64,000 bases of DNA from Daphnia pulex (GCF_021134715.1 NC_060026.1:11213001-11277000), one strand, 5' to 3'. Positions 36,523-48,240 are shown, counted from the first letter of the stretch. Numbers and translations are program-made. Notes: a model not told the origin generated them from the letters alone.

Positions 36523-37996
36523 TTAAAGGAATAAAGATCCTTGGGCAAGGATTGAAGATAAGAGGGTCTTGTCCTTCAGTGTCGACTCCACTTCACGCTC
36601 ATCAAGTCGTAGACAGATTGGCGCCAGACGGGGATTACTCTTTTTCTTCAGGGTCACGATACCTCGGCTCTCGACCAGAGAGCAAGTATGCGAAAATTCG
36701 TCAAAGTCTATTGTAGTCATACCGTATTTGGAACAGACTTTGCTGTATGACTGATGCAGTTTACCCAGAGTCACTTGCTTCGACTTTCCGAATTTGACTA
36801 GCACGAGAAGTGTCACAATGATGAGCTTTTGCTGGAGAGGAGTTTCGTCCACATCGTCGCTGTTCCCAACAGAAAATGCATTACTTTCAACTGAAGCCAT
36901 CATCTTGCACAGAATAGGAATGCTGACGCATTTGTTGATCTGTACCGATTGGCTAGTTTGAAGTTCTGAATTCGTTGCCAACACTGACTGCTTCTTGGCG
37001 CCGGTTTCAGCCAATTCGACTGCTCGTCTACAGATGTCAATAGCTTTGCGCAAGTCACCTGACGTAGAAGATATCTTCCCGCCCAAATACTGCAGGGCTG
37101 AGGGGGCTATCACATTGCCTACATCTTCACCGACAGCTTCTTGGATACGCTGGCTCACAATGGTTGCAATTTCTTGTTTTGAATATGGCGAGAAATTGAG
37201 AAGGACGGGCTTGAAATGTACGCGGCTTTGAAGTCGAATCAGGGATCGGTCAGTCAAGTCCAAAGCATTGGCCAAGCCAATCAAAATAAGACGAGAATTT
37301 GTCAATGCCGGTAGTTCAAAGAGGGCGTACAGAACTGACTGGTCTCTCGTTGACATTTGGTCAATTTCATCTAAAACCAGAACACTGTTTAAACAAAAAT
37401 ATATGTATAAATGTTTCTGAAGATCTACATTTTTCGAAATATATTCAATAGTTTTTCAACTTACATCATGGACCCACTCTCTGTAAGTCTGTCTTCTAGA
37501 TAAGACAAGGCTTCTTTGGCAGTTGTGTTCCACTTTGGGTCCAACTGCTGAGCAACTTGTTGAAATACAGAGAAAGGGGTGTGCAGTAGCATACAGTTGA
37601 TGAAAATGGATTTGAATTTGCCAGAAAACTGAATAAAAAATAAGAAAAAAAAAATGAGATTGAACAATACTACTACTATTTCAATTGCAATGCATACTTA
37701 CAGTCCTATTGGCTAAGATGTGAGTGACACATGCGGTTTTGCCTGTTCCTGGTCTTCCAGATATGTACATGCTCCCAGATGTACCATTGTCAATATGATT
37801 CTGAAGAAATGTTTCAATAACATCAAGCTCCTTATCCCTGCAGAAAATATTGCCAGGTGTTGATGTATGAAGGGCTTGCCGTGCTTTTGTGAAATTGCTT
37901 GTAACTGTTAAATCACCTGTCAAAAAATATCATTACATTTGTTTATGAGTTTGAATTTTGGGTTAGATTTTTACCATTGGGATTCTGTAATTTCAT
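36523..37996 (-). CDS. CDC6: CDC6 replication licensing ATPase
   Basis: Exons 38059-37975 (ATG at 37996), 37916-37702, 37628-37465 and 37384-36523 give 420 residues from the first visible Met. Walker A GRPGTGKT is at residues 61-68 and Walker B VLVLDEID at 135-142. ISGRPGTGKTAC, VLYALFELP, LIGLANALDLTDRSL and GDLRKAIDICRRAVE match vertebrate CDC6 closely; sensor regions and a C-terminal winged-helix segment (LGKLHQSYSKVCSKYG ... LVESRGIVTLKKK) follow. CDC6 works with ORC and CDT1 to load MCM2-7 in G1. The first visible exon is open upstream of the Met, and the usual Cdk-site-rich N-terminus of about 130 residues is not seen. An unrecognised upstream coding exon may exist, or the protein may be naturally short. 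ORC1 is less likely: there is no BAH domain and the match to CDC6 is better. Confidence 0.92.
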
Positions 37997-38488
37997 TTTT
38001 ACTGGAGTATGCAAGCAGTTTAAGTTCAATGATAGACTTGATACTTCAGTGGTTAAAGTCTATTAACATAAAGGGATAGTCTATTTTAGTCGACCAGATA
38101 AGCTACTTAATATTTAATAACTACAATAAACTCTACTGAACGTAATCGTAACACTTTTGTACCGATTTAGCAACACGAATACCAACTAAACATATAGTTT
38201 GGCTTCCGAAGACAGATTCGAACTAACTAAACAACAGCATGAAAATAAAAAATCGAAGTTGCCTCTTTTCAGAATGATTACAACATTGCCGTTACGTTAC
38301 TAAATATCAGCTAGTGGAATCAAGATAATTTTTAACAACTTTAATTTTGAACAAATTGGAAATTGCATCATAAGATTTTCCTCATAAACTTTGTTCTTTG
38401 TATTAATGTATATAATATAAATATCTTTGAATAAAAACCATCCTCGGAAATATTAGTATTTAGAGTCATATAAGGCTATAGAATGCGA

Positions 38489-38570
38489 GCGCTAGATGGC
38501 GTCGTCGTATCCTCCCTCTCCTGATTGGCCCTAATCAGCACGTGATCAGAAAGGATTCTGATTGGCTTTG
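38489..38570 (-). promoter_or_regulatory. CDC6 promoter: two CCAAT boxes flanking a CACGTG E-box
   Basis: In the gene-sense (minus) orientation CCAAT occurs at 38565-38561 and 38528-38524, with CACGTG at 38544-38539 between them. A GCTAGATGGCG sequence at 38490-38500 resembles a CTCF-type core. Clustered CCAAT boxes are typical of cell-cycle promoters. The position about 450 bases upstream of the first recognised coding exon is reasonable if a leader exon is present. Confidence 0.5.
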
Positions 38571-38651
38571 GTAGCAAATCCTCTCGCCTTCATAGGGAAG
38601 ATTGAAGTTTACTGGCCTTAACCATTAAGTAGGCCATGTTTATAGATCATG

Positions 38652-38875
38652 GTCAAATTAAACTGCTGTCACCGTTGAAAAGTGTTATATTTAATTATCA
38701 TATTTTATTTTAATTAACGGATATTACACGATAGTATTAGCTAATATATTGCAATCATTTTTTTTTGCCGTTACACCTAGCGGCGAGTGTATTAACTCAA
38801 TAGTTTTTAACTTTTTATCGCCGCAACTGATGTGAACATTGACTTCACGGAAGTATGATGGTTTGCGAGTGGTAC
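38652..38875 (+). repeat. Direct repeat, left copy, bounding cassette C
   Basis: This 224-base segment (starting GTCAAATTAAACTGCTGTC, ending GAGTGGTAC) recurs in the same orientation at 43463-43669 with small indels. Cassette-type sequence begins directly at its right edge. Confidence 0.85.
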
Positions 38876-38876
38876 A

Positions 38877-39944
38877 GCCTATATTATTCTGTTGGAACGC
38901 TGACACTATATGCTTATCCCAGATCGAGCTTAAGCATTCCTACCTACGCACTTTACTTCACATTATGTGTATAGGCTACACTCAATGACTCAAATACATT
39001 TCACACGCTGAAGCCAACGACCCCGGATCTGTATTCCGCATCCCATTTATTCTAGCACCTTCTGCATACAATCGCAGTTGGTTATTCACTTGTCGCCACA
39101 CCTCCTGTAACCTTAATCGACGACTGACGCTACAGGTGCATTCACGGCGACAGAAACGCATCGTTACGGTCCGTAATGATGGTTTTATTTCTCTCCTCAA
39201 TTGAGTCACCATGTGCCTTTTTTTTGTTTTGTTGTGTTTCGTTGCGCCACTTATTAGCTATAGCTCATTGGTGTAACTTTTTTGTAACTAAAACACGGGC
39301 TAAAATGTGGCCAATAGGTCCAAAATTCGAATATTAGTTGGGACATGATATATATAATGCTGAATTCGCTTAAAAATTGGTAGGTAAATTCATATAAACG
39401 GAATAGTTCTTTGATAAAACTATACATAAATATAATAACTCATGGAAGCAGCTTTCCTTAATTTGTGTTCCGATGACCACTTCTATGAAGCTTAAGTAGT
39501 GGCATTTTTTGTTCCAAAATACATCAGCCAATCAGTTGCATAACAACATTTAAGGCGATTTCAAAGCTGTTTCAGTATAGTTGGTCTTTAAAGACCAATA
39601 AGCTATACTTATTTGACTGTGGAAAATCTTATTGTTGTCATGGTATTATATTATCAATATTTCTTTAAAAAATATTGTTTATTTATTATTTTATTCTTAG
39701 TCGAATAAAATTTGTCACAATTTATACTGGTTGCCTAAAGTGTAACCGAAATTAATTTCACGAAGAGGCGGGTATATATACTTAAGAGAACGCGAGAGAC
39801 AGCTGGTGGCGAATCGTGCTTTGACTATTTTGTACGTTTGTACTCGATTGTACGTTCCCGAAGCTGTGAGCCCCCCATTAGTATCGCAGTATCGAAAGGG
39901 AACGAGCTCACGTTATTTTATCCGCAGTCGCAAACTATCCGAAA
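38877..39944. promoter_or_regulatory. Cassette C promoter region; GH16 gene absent
   Basis: From TATTCTGTTGGAAC onward the sequence follows the upstream flanks of GH16-A and GH16-B and then the PAN promoter. The GH16 gene that should lie to the left is replaced by the direct repeat. A canonical TATATATA lies at 39773-39780, about 165 bases before the PAN-3 start codon. Confidence 0.65.
39773..39780 (+). promoter_or_regulatory. TATA box of PAN-3
   Basis: TATATATA follows the conserved GAGGCGGG motif. Copy B has ACATAGTA here and copy A has a 960-bp insertion, so only this copy keeps the apparent ancestral TATA element. Confidence 0.6.
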
Positions 39945-40738
39945 ATGAAATCTGTTGGATCGACTCTCTGCTGGAAAGCCTCGATTCTGATATTAGTTAT
40001 CGGGAATTCGGGTGCTATTGTTTGGAACGGAGATGGAACCGACACACGCTGGGCACTCCAGTGTGACTTTATAGGTCGAGATTTAAAGAATCAGATTAGC
40101 CCTGGAGACCGATGCGGATCGCTTTGCAAGGAAAATTCTCCCTGCAGCCACTTTACCTGGACCAATTATAACGTAATTTCAGCATAATTTGATTTCCCTT
40201 TCCTATGTGAATCATGCCTATAAAGTGTTCAGCAATTCCGTCTTCAAATAACTATTTTGATTAAATGTATTCCCCACCCCCACCCCATTCAGGGGGGAAC
40301 CTGCTGGATGAAATCTGGCTATGTGTCGGAATTCGACGCCGTGTCGAAAACAAATGATGGTGCGATTTGTGGATTCCTTAAGACAACGGTCAGTCCACCG
40401 GCCAGTGCATGGAAAGATGAGGGAACCCTAAAATGGGCATTAAATTGCGATTTTTTAGGTCGGGATTTGATGGCAGCGGCGACCGCTGCTGAGAAATGCG
40501 GAGGAACTTGCCTATCAAACCCGGAATGTAGTCACTTCACTTGGACAAACTATCAAGTACGCACAATTTTTAAATTTATTGCAGCCCGCTTAATTTATAC
40601 ATATAAATTCCAGTAATAAAACATGTGTTGCTAAAATTTCAGGGCGGTACTTGCTGGTTGAAAAAGAACGGCGCTTCGGATTGTGACGCCGTTGTAAAAA
40701 CAGATTCCGGCGCAGTATGCGGTTTCTTGAAATTTTAA
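39945..40738 (+). CDS. Small secreted two-domain PAN-like protein, copy C (PAN-3)
   Basis: Three exons (39945-40172, 40293-40556, 40643-40738) encode 195 residues with signal peptide and two PAN-like modules as in the other copies. The N-terminus is MKSVGSTLCWKASILILV rather than MTTVGST. Exons 2 and 3 differ from PAN-2 at only a few positions. It is the only copy with an intact TATA box and an intact sulfotransferase neighbour, so it may be the best expressed (inference). The convergent sulfotransferase gene ends 753 bases downstream. Confidence 0.86.
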
Positions 40739-41491
40739 TCATTCCAGAATTCGGTTTTCCCCTTATTGTTATTGACTAAAGAATTTGTTCCAATCCAGTA
40801 ATTCTGTGTATTAAGGAATCAGATGCCTCTATGTCGATAGTAATAATATTTTCCTTCAATAAGCAGCATACATATATTGTCCAAGTCAACCGCATGATTT
40901 CAGCTTACACTGATCTTTTCTATTACCCCCTTCTGATTTCATAATTGACATCATTTGTGAATTCTTATTCAACTGATCCCGAATATCCAATACTGAGCTC
41001 AAATTTTCGACTTCGGTATTCCCTATCAAGTAATGTGAATAACTGAATATTTCGTGGATCACTGTCATTCCAGTAACGTTACGTGCGCTAACATTCGCAG
41101 GGTTTAGCTATAGTATAGGCACAATGTTACTGTTGTCGAAGCGGACAATTATTTTACTAACAATAATTTGCACTACAGCCTATTTTGGAGTGCTTGATGT
41201 GTTATTAAACGATACCAACTACGCGATGGCAAGACACTGTTAACCAAAATTTTTTTTTTCAATTCATACATGACGTCACAATTTTCCTTGGTTAAAGCAC
41301 ATTTGAATAATTACAATTTAGGCAATTTTTAAGAATATAAATCTAATCGAAAAGAATGACAGGGCAGGGTAGAAATTCAAATTTGCAATTCAATAATGTA
41401 TTTTATTAAAAGAAAAGTCTATATATCACATGTCATTATTACTATCCTGTTACTAACCATCGGTGGTATGGATATGTTATTATATAGCGTA
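40739..41491. other. Spacer between convergent PAN-3 and sulfotransferase
   Basis: Non-coding. It includes about 200 bases (40896-41095) not found after PAN-1 or PAN-2, followed by sequence shared with those copies and the 3' flank of the sulfotransferase. No gene seen. Confidence 0.45.
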
Positions 41492-42603
41492 CTACAATAG
41501 TTTTAACATTTTCAACACGGGTTCACAGATCTCTGTCATGTTGTCAATGTCTTTCTTGGTCATTTTTGTTTTCCACTCGTTAGCCACGGCATCCGATTTT
41601 CTAATTGTCGAGTGCTCAAAGTCAAGAAAATCTTCCTTCATTTTTTGGTCGTTTGATTTGGTGTGACTGTCGAGAAAGGCTTTGGTCGAGACAGTGACAG
41701 GCATTTCTAAGAAACGAAATAGTTTGTCCGTCTCCATCTCGACGTTGCTAGTCAAATCCTCGAATTTCAACAGATAATGCCGATTCGGAAACCGCTTTAA
41801 AAGACCTTCTGTCAACTCCACATCGTCTTCCAGCTCGGCGCAGAGTCGGCTGACGTTGTTGCAAGCCGGATTGACCTGACACCAACCGAGGCCGGCTCTT
41901 GAAGCCATGATTCCGCGGGGATCGCGTATCAAATGAATGATTTTCCATTCTTTAGTTATCAAAGGATCATTGTCTATCAGCGCCGATAATTCCTCAACTC
42001 TTAACCGGACCGTTTTGATTAAATGGATGGGAAAGTTGGAGCACAGGTTGCCGACAAACTCCGGGTCATGACACAAAGTTCGGTTGTAGTAGCTGCACTC
42101 ATCCCAAACTCGTTTATTCCTCTGCATATCATTCGGGAGACCGGTGAGTCCGTTGGTACTTTGCAAGTAATCGTGGGAGAAGCGGCAATGAAATAAGGAC
42201 TGGATCAGTTCGGTTTTAGAGCCCAGATGATGGTCCAAGTATAACAGCGGCTCGAACGAATAAAAGACGCCAGGGATACTTTTGATGATGTCACCCAGAA
42301 ACGTCGATCCGGATCGCCAAGTTGTGGCGACTAAAATTTTCTTGCTGATGGGCGTCGAGGCTGTATTATTAGTTACATTAAATTGTGTGGTATAATAAGT
42401 CATTACATGTTCATCAATCTATTATGCAGCATTATTATTTAACCTGATAGGCCACCGAGGTTGAACGGGATCCCAGGAATGAAATTCACACTTTTGTGAT
42501 CCAACAAGTACGGTCGAAAAACAGTCAAGTGTAGCACAACAAACGAGAGAAATGACAGCAGTAAGGTGCCAATAAATTTACACTTTTCCCTTGGGAATTT
42601 CAT
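41492..42603 (-). CDS. Golgi carbohydrate 6-O-sulfotransferase-like (CHST family), intact copy
   Basis: Two exons (42603-42444 and 42360-41492) give 342 residues. Exon 1 encodes a type II membrane anchor (KCKFIGTLLLSFLSFVVLHLTVF) typical of Golgi sulfotransferases. The exons join in phase as SGASTPISKK across an 83-base intron with a TAACTAAT branch-like motif. The 5'-phosphosulfate loop TTWRSGSTF lies at about residues 66-74 and the 3'-phosphate-binding RDPRG at about 199-203. Both bind PAPS, the sulfate donor. The family sulfates Gal, GalNAc or GlcNAc on glycoproteins or proteoglycans; the acceptor cannot be told here. A Met further in, at 42403, lies inside the intron and is not the start. 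It is the only intact member of the three cassette copies. Confidence 0.9.
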
Positions 42604-43462
42604 CACGATTCACAAACGCAAATTATCTCCCGATGTCTGTCACTCCTAACTACTAACTGTGGATGTCTGTAAAGGAACTCAAAGCATGCTTGAGGTATAA
42701 TTCTTCAGATCGTCTCTTGAGAGGAGGATGGCCAGTTTTTCCCGATATGGTAGGCGACTGAAGACCTACCTCCTTCTTGCAGTCAGCAGTAATATAACAT
42801 GGTTCCGCTTTGGGGAACATCACAATAGAGTGTCATGATGATGGCCAAGGGCAAAGTGCGCACCGTCATCATTCTATATGGTTCTAGATTAATACTATTT
42901 TGGACTGTGGAGACAGAGTCAATGCCAGAAGATCTTATCAATGAAACTAGCATCCAGGTGCTGTGGGGTAATATACTACTGCAAATGGCCATCGACCTGA
43001 GTGTCCGCCTTTCAGGCGCCTATGCGCTTCGTTTTAATTAGTCTATGAAATAAATAAACGAAATGATCAAAATAGTTAAAGCCAAAATTTGAAATTTCAA
43101 TAACCTGTCGTTGACGTTTCTGTCATTTATGCCCTAAACAATATTCGGAGTTAATCAGTTAAACTGAAAGAACAAAGTCATTCAAATTGCTGGTTTTGAC
43201 AATATAACTCAATGTAGAATAATACAAAGACTTAAAAACCCTTTCCGCTCCCATACTTGTGTTCTATTACAACTCCCATACGTGCTGGTTCTAACAACCA
43301 GCACGTAAGGCCAGTTGTTTTTGCGTGGGGTAACACATTTGTGCCACAAAAGTCCCGGTAGAAAAGATTACGATATCCCCGATAACGTACAACGTTCCAA
43401 ATAAAATTGCGAAAGGAAGTTACTTTTTCCCCATGCAGATCTATATTTATAATTTTTTTAGA
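42604..43462. other. Intergenic stretch upstream of the sulfotransferase
   Basis: No coding exon recognised. It contains a short palindrome (ACGTGCTGGTT/AACCAGCACGT, 43279-43304). It probably holds the sulfotransferase promoter, and ends at the right-hand direct repeat. Confidence 0.4.
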
Positions 43463-43669
43463 ATCAAATTAAACTGCTGTCGCCGTTGAAGAGTTTTTTT
43501 TTATTATTTATTATATTAATTAACGGGTATTATTACACGATATGGTGTTAGGTATTTTGCAATAGTTATACCGTTACAACTAGCGGCGAGTGTATGGACT
43601 CAATAATGTTTATCGCCGCAACTGCGATGTGAACATTGACTTCACGGAAGTATGGTTTTCTGGTGGTAC
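43463..43669 (+). repeat. Direct repeat, right copy, bounding cassette C
   Basis: Same orientation as 38652-38875, sharing ACTAGCGGCGAGTGTAT and AACATTGACTTCACGGAAG among long matching blocks. It lies directly upstream of the GT31 gene, which suggests the ancestral order was CDC6, this segment, GT31. Confidence 0.85.
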
Positions 43670-43816
43670 ATGGTACGTCCAAATAATTAACCTGATGGTC
43701 CTTAAATTATCGTATTGGACTCTTCTTAGCTTCTACGTATTTTTTTTCCGAGACTGGTTTGGGACACATTGGCCAGTATGTTTTGGAGCAAGAACGAGAA
43801 AGCGTGAGTTTAGAAA

Positions 43817-45517
43817 ATGCTGTGCAAGTTCAAAAACATCTGTGTTAAATATTTGAATTTCATCATTTTCAAGTGGTTAAAGGCTCAGTTTTTATTTGGC
43901 AAAGTGCTGTTACTGGCCATCAGTAGTGCTACTTATATCATCTATTTCGCTCAGCCAACGACTAAAATATTTATTGATCACGTTGTTGAGACTAGAACTG
44001 AAACCCTTTTGCCGTCTAGTAAAGTGCCAGAAGAAGCAATAAATATTTTTACTCACGAAAAACTTTTCATGGGAGACAACATCAGTCCTAATGGTCGAGA
44101 TGAAATCGCTACTAACATATTAGAAATTGAAAAAAATAATTTGCCACAAACAAAGGAATCGTTGATGAAACAGTTGCAATTGTTGAAGAAAGAAAGAAGA
44201 CTTGATAAAGCTCGCATCGATACTCTGAGCAAAAATTTTGAGAAGCAGAAGACAATTTTCGAAGCTAACATAACGGTGAATCAAGAGTTTTTCAAGTATG
44301 CTTCTCTTGTTTTGCGCAATATTTCTTATCCCGGAGTAGAAAATTATACGCGATATGCAGTGGCTCGCTTAGGACTGCTGCCTTTGATTTATGTGGAACC
44401 ATTGAAACCGGAATTCGGTCCGGTGATCAACGACGTCCTTTCTTTCCAATACCCCATAACCATCGGCCCGTGTCGTCTGGACGTTATTACAGTCGATCAA
44501 AAGGTTTTCGTAGCGGTCGTGTCAGCCCCTGGCAATTTCGGAAAGCGAAAAATCATTCGACAAACATGGAAAATTCATTTAAAAGCTGAGTATGAAAAAG
44601 GTTTGTTGGGTATTGTCGGCTTTGGTTTCATGTTGGGATTGACGACGAGTGATGTGATGCAAGCTCAAATCGAGGAAGAGAGCAAGATGTATGGCGACAT
44701 CATTCAGATTGGAGTGTCTGATTTCTACAGAAATTTGTCGCTGAAAGTGGCCGGTATCTTCAACTGGCTGTACAGAAACTGCAACAAAGTCGATTTCATT
44801 TTCAAGATAGACGACGACGTCTACGTAAATGCGCGTAATCTAGCTCATTTCGTCCAGCAGTCGCATCATCAATCAAATCCAAGGATGTTTGGTTTGCCAT
44901 CTGAATATCTCTCTCCTAACAGAGGTACTATACCCTCAACTTTCTGTATTATCTAATAAGAGAGAATTTGAAAATATTTTTCCATTATCCGACGTTTTAA
45001 TTACAGATGGAAAATGGGGCATCACGTACGAGGAATGGCCATGGAGTCACTATCCGACATATTACCTTGGTCCAGCTGTTTTGATAACCGGAAGTGCCAT
45101 CCATTCATTATTGGCTGCTTTTCAAACGACGCCCATGATGCCTTTCGAGGACGTCTATTACACTGGTATATGCAGAGAAAAAGCTAGCATCAAACTTCAT
45201 TTTTTCTCCAAATCGTCTAATTGGTAAGTGTTTTTGTCTTTTCGTGCAATTTATGGGCATTTAGAAATTATGTTATTAACCCTCGTATTTTGACTTACAG
45301 CAGCGTTCTCGTTATAAAGCAGCCTGAGTTCCCCATGATGGCTTGCGATTTACGTCATTCCATTGCATGGCTGACTACGTCCGGAAATCACATGTTTAAT
45401 TTTCACACTGCAACTGACGACTTTTATCAGAGTAGGACACGATGCGTCGTCACCGATTCCAATGGAATCAGCAGCACCATTGACCACAGCGAACCTGTTC
45501 AATTCGATTTCTATTAA
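43817..45517 (+). CDS. GT31 beta-1,3-glycosyltransferase (B3GALT/B3GNT-like)
   Basis: Three exons (43817-44924, 45007-45223, 45301-45517) encode 513 residues. A type II membrane anchor lies at about residues 24-45 and is followed by a charged, partly coiled stem to about residue 200. The catalytic domain has the family motifs KRKIIRQTW, the metal-binding DDD at 332-334 in FIFKIDDDVYVN, and EDVYYTG at 417-423. Family members move galactose or GlcNAc from UDP-sugars to acceptors in a beta-1,3 linkage in the Golgi. The N-terminal stem is longer than in typical vertebrate B3GALTs. A polyadenylation signal lies 65 bases after the stop codon. The donor and acceptor cannot be assigned from sequence alone. 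Confidence 0.9.
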
Positions 45518-45581
45518 TTCTATCGTATTTTATACTCATTTTGTACAAGCCAATGCATTTGGGGTTTCCTTTTAAAAGGGA

Positions 45582-45587
45582 AATAAA
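45582..45587 (+). terminator. AATAAA polyadenylation signal of the GT31 gene
   Basis: A canonical AATAAA lies 65 bases beyond the TAA stop of the GT31 gene, the only such signal close to it. Confidence 0.65.
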
Positions 45588-46391
45588 TTAAAAGACTGAT
45601 CACGGCAGATTGCTGCTGATGATTTTTCGTACGGACTAAATATTTATTCCTACATCAATTAAACGAAGTTATTGCGCATCGGGTCAGCCCCTGAAAAAAA
45701 AAATCTTTTGAATTCGGAAAAAAGTTCCTCTGCCTTGCCCCGCTCAGCCAAGTTCATTGAATTCCCGAAAATCTGACATAAAATCTGACATAGTACTTTG
45801 AAAGCTTGGTCTTACTATCTACAACAGCACCTCCAGCGGCCTCAGGAAGCATTGATATTATTTCCCGAGCTCTAAATTTTTTCATTTTTGTTACACATTA
45901 TAAAAATGTTAAAAATATAAAATAGTATATCGACAAATCTAGTACTTCAAGCGCTGTCACTTAAAGAAAGAAGCCACCTCCAAGCGCAACATATACAGTT
46001 AAAACAAATACCTCCTCGGAAGACTAGAAATATATACAGATGAATACTTTTCCTACCGTTGCCATAGGTATTTTAGAGATAACTGCCGCTTTCTCTATTA
46101 GCACACGGATTGCCCCTATCTCCCACACGGATTGTCATTTTCCAAACGTTGGGTAACGTCATTGATTTAGAAAGTCCGCATATTCGTATAATCGTAGTAA
46201 AGAATAAATTCTAGTGATGTAAATGGTCGAGGGGCAATTTTCACTTGTTATTATTTCTCAGGCTTATTGTATCGGAAAGTTAACAGCATACAGAGTCAAC
46301 CGTTTACTTAATCAGAATTTTCAATTTTGCATCGTCTAACATTAACCGTAAAACTTCTGTACTATGCTCATATAGTATTCAAAACAATTAC
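45588..46391. other. Intergenic stretch, nothing recognised
   Basis: AT-rich DNA between the GT31 gene and the tRNA array. No coding frame of substance, RNA gene or repeat was identified. Confidence 0.45.
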
Positions 46392-46510
46392 TGCTCCAGG
46401 CGAGGCTCGAACTCGCGACCTCGGCATATCTTTACAGACATATAGAATGATCAATTAACATGAATACTGTCCTATAAGTACCATGCGCTAACCGACTGCG
46501 CCACTGGAGC
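46392..46510 (-). tRNA. tRNA-Ile(UAU), intron-containing, copy 3
   Basis: All arms match copy 1, with a perfect D arm (GCGCAGTCGGTTAGCGC) and UAU anticodon; the intron is about 45 bases. The mature sequence is conserved while the intron differs, as expected of functional copies. Confidence 0.93.
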
Positions 46511-46719
46511 TGTTATATCATCAGAACTGCATACCGTACCGATTCTAATAAATTCAACGTTTTCCCATAAAGGTGTCATCCGTTAAAAGAACTTGTTAGT
46601 TATCAATTATTACACAGAATTTCATAGAAGATGCATATGATGTGTTGCATGATGCAACATTTATAAAATATACATGTGCTGTCATTTTAATCATTAAGTA
46701 ATTTAACTTAATTAATACG

Positions 46720-46831
46720 TGCTCCAGGCGAGGCTCGAACTCGCGACCTCGGCATTTCTTATTCGACTCAGGTTTAATTCATGAATACTGTCATATAAGT
46801 ACCATGCGCTAACCGACTGCGCCACTGGAGC
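46720..46831 (-). tRNA. tRNA-Ile(UAU), intron-containing, copy 4
   Basis: Full acceptor, D, anticodon and T arms with UAU anticodon and the shortest intron of the set (about 38 bases). It lies 209 bases from copy 3, in the same orientation. Confidence 0.92.
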
Positions 46832-48123
46832 TGATTTGTCGAAATAGTATGCTTCAAGATATCTTAATTTCTTTTATCTTTCCAAAATCCGAATATCTGA
46901 TTCCCACGATCGCGTTACCAATTCAAACCATTAATTTTGTGACTGCATCCGTTATTCTGCATAGTGCGCCAACATATTTACAACGAGCTGCTTATACTAG
47001 GGTGTTTAATCCAATTATTGGCATAATTCTGATTGTTCCCATTCACCATATTCATTTTAAAAAGACTGCAAGTGAATAAGCGTAGTCCTGCTGACGAACG
47101 TCACGCTTTTCTATTGACATTTCCCCATGCATGAAAATCGATTCAAGAAATGTATAGCGCGCTGTACTGAGCGAAGAAAAACGACACTAACGCCGTCTCA
47201 GTTATTTTATCCGCCCCACTCACGCATAGCAGCAGGCACTCTTACTCTTACAAAGAAGGAGGTTCTGTTGATTTGCCAATTTACGATGCTCGGAATATAT
47301 ACTGTTGATTGCTATAAAATTACTTCAAATATATTACAATATAGCATAATCAACCACGCACCGCAAGTCTTGGTTTATTATTACCAACATTGCAACGTAG
47401 AGTGTAAAATGTAATAAAAGTCGTCCGCTCTGTGACGATTCCAAAATTATTCAGTTATTTAAAAGCTTTTGGCTCCATACACAAAGCGCACTTTTGAGCG
47501 TGATAACTTGAGCCTTTCGTTGCCGTGAATCCGATTACCTTTTCGGCTGAGAAGAGATAGAAAATGTTCAATCAATATCATTGTCTTAACAAAAAGGATC
47601 TGAGTCACACTTGAGAAAATTTGAATCACACTTGAGACAGACAGTAACACCTAACACATGACGAGGTGATAAATGGCATAAGACGACATGAAATAAGGAT
47701 TAAATAATTCTCAGAAAAACAGATCAACGTAAATCTTTGAAAGTGGAATTGAAATTTGTGTGACAACTATTATTCGCCGCACTTGCTCTAATACTAAGAC
47801 GGCCCATCAAAATCTAGGCCCGACTTGCATGCGTTGACATGTGTAGAATGATTCTATAATTTCACTACAGATGTAAGCCCCAAATAATGCCTAACATTAA
47901 GTGTGATTCCTTTTTTGTTCACAGTTTATTAGTAGATACTTGAACTTGGATGAAAGTATGGAAGTCAAGATTTTTGCGCATTGATCAGTGAACAGAAGTT
48001 TAGCCTATATAACCTCATAATTTTTCATTGAAACTAACTGAATCCTTAATCCTTCTCTCTTACTACAAGTTGAGTACAAGGAGGGTTCCTTATGACAGTA
48101 ACGCAATGCCAACAAAACTCATA
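46832..48123. other. Intergenic stretch between tRNA genes
   Basis: No gene recognised. Short open frames at 46849-47079 and 47127-47414 have no domain, signal or splice support. Confidence 0.45.
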
Positions 48124-48240
48124 TGCTCCAGGCGAGGCTCGAACTCGCGACCTCGGCATATCTCTACAGAACTTGTGATTGATTCGTACATGTATACTGT
48201 CCTATAAGTACCATGCGCTAACCGACTGCGCCACTGGAGC
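48124..48240 (-). tRNA. tRNA-Ile(UAU), intron-containing, copy 5
   Basis: All arms are intact, with UAU anticodon and a 43-base intron. The mature part matches the other copies. Confidence 0.93.

Noticed and set aside
43590-43856. Possible upstream coding exon of the GT31 gene (frame with a hydrophobic stretch and GTHWPVCFG)
   Set aside because: It overlaps the start of the GT31 frame in another phase and no splice pair joins them. The ATG at 43817 followed by a membrane anchor is sufficient.
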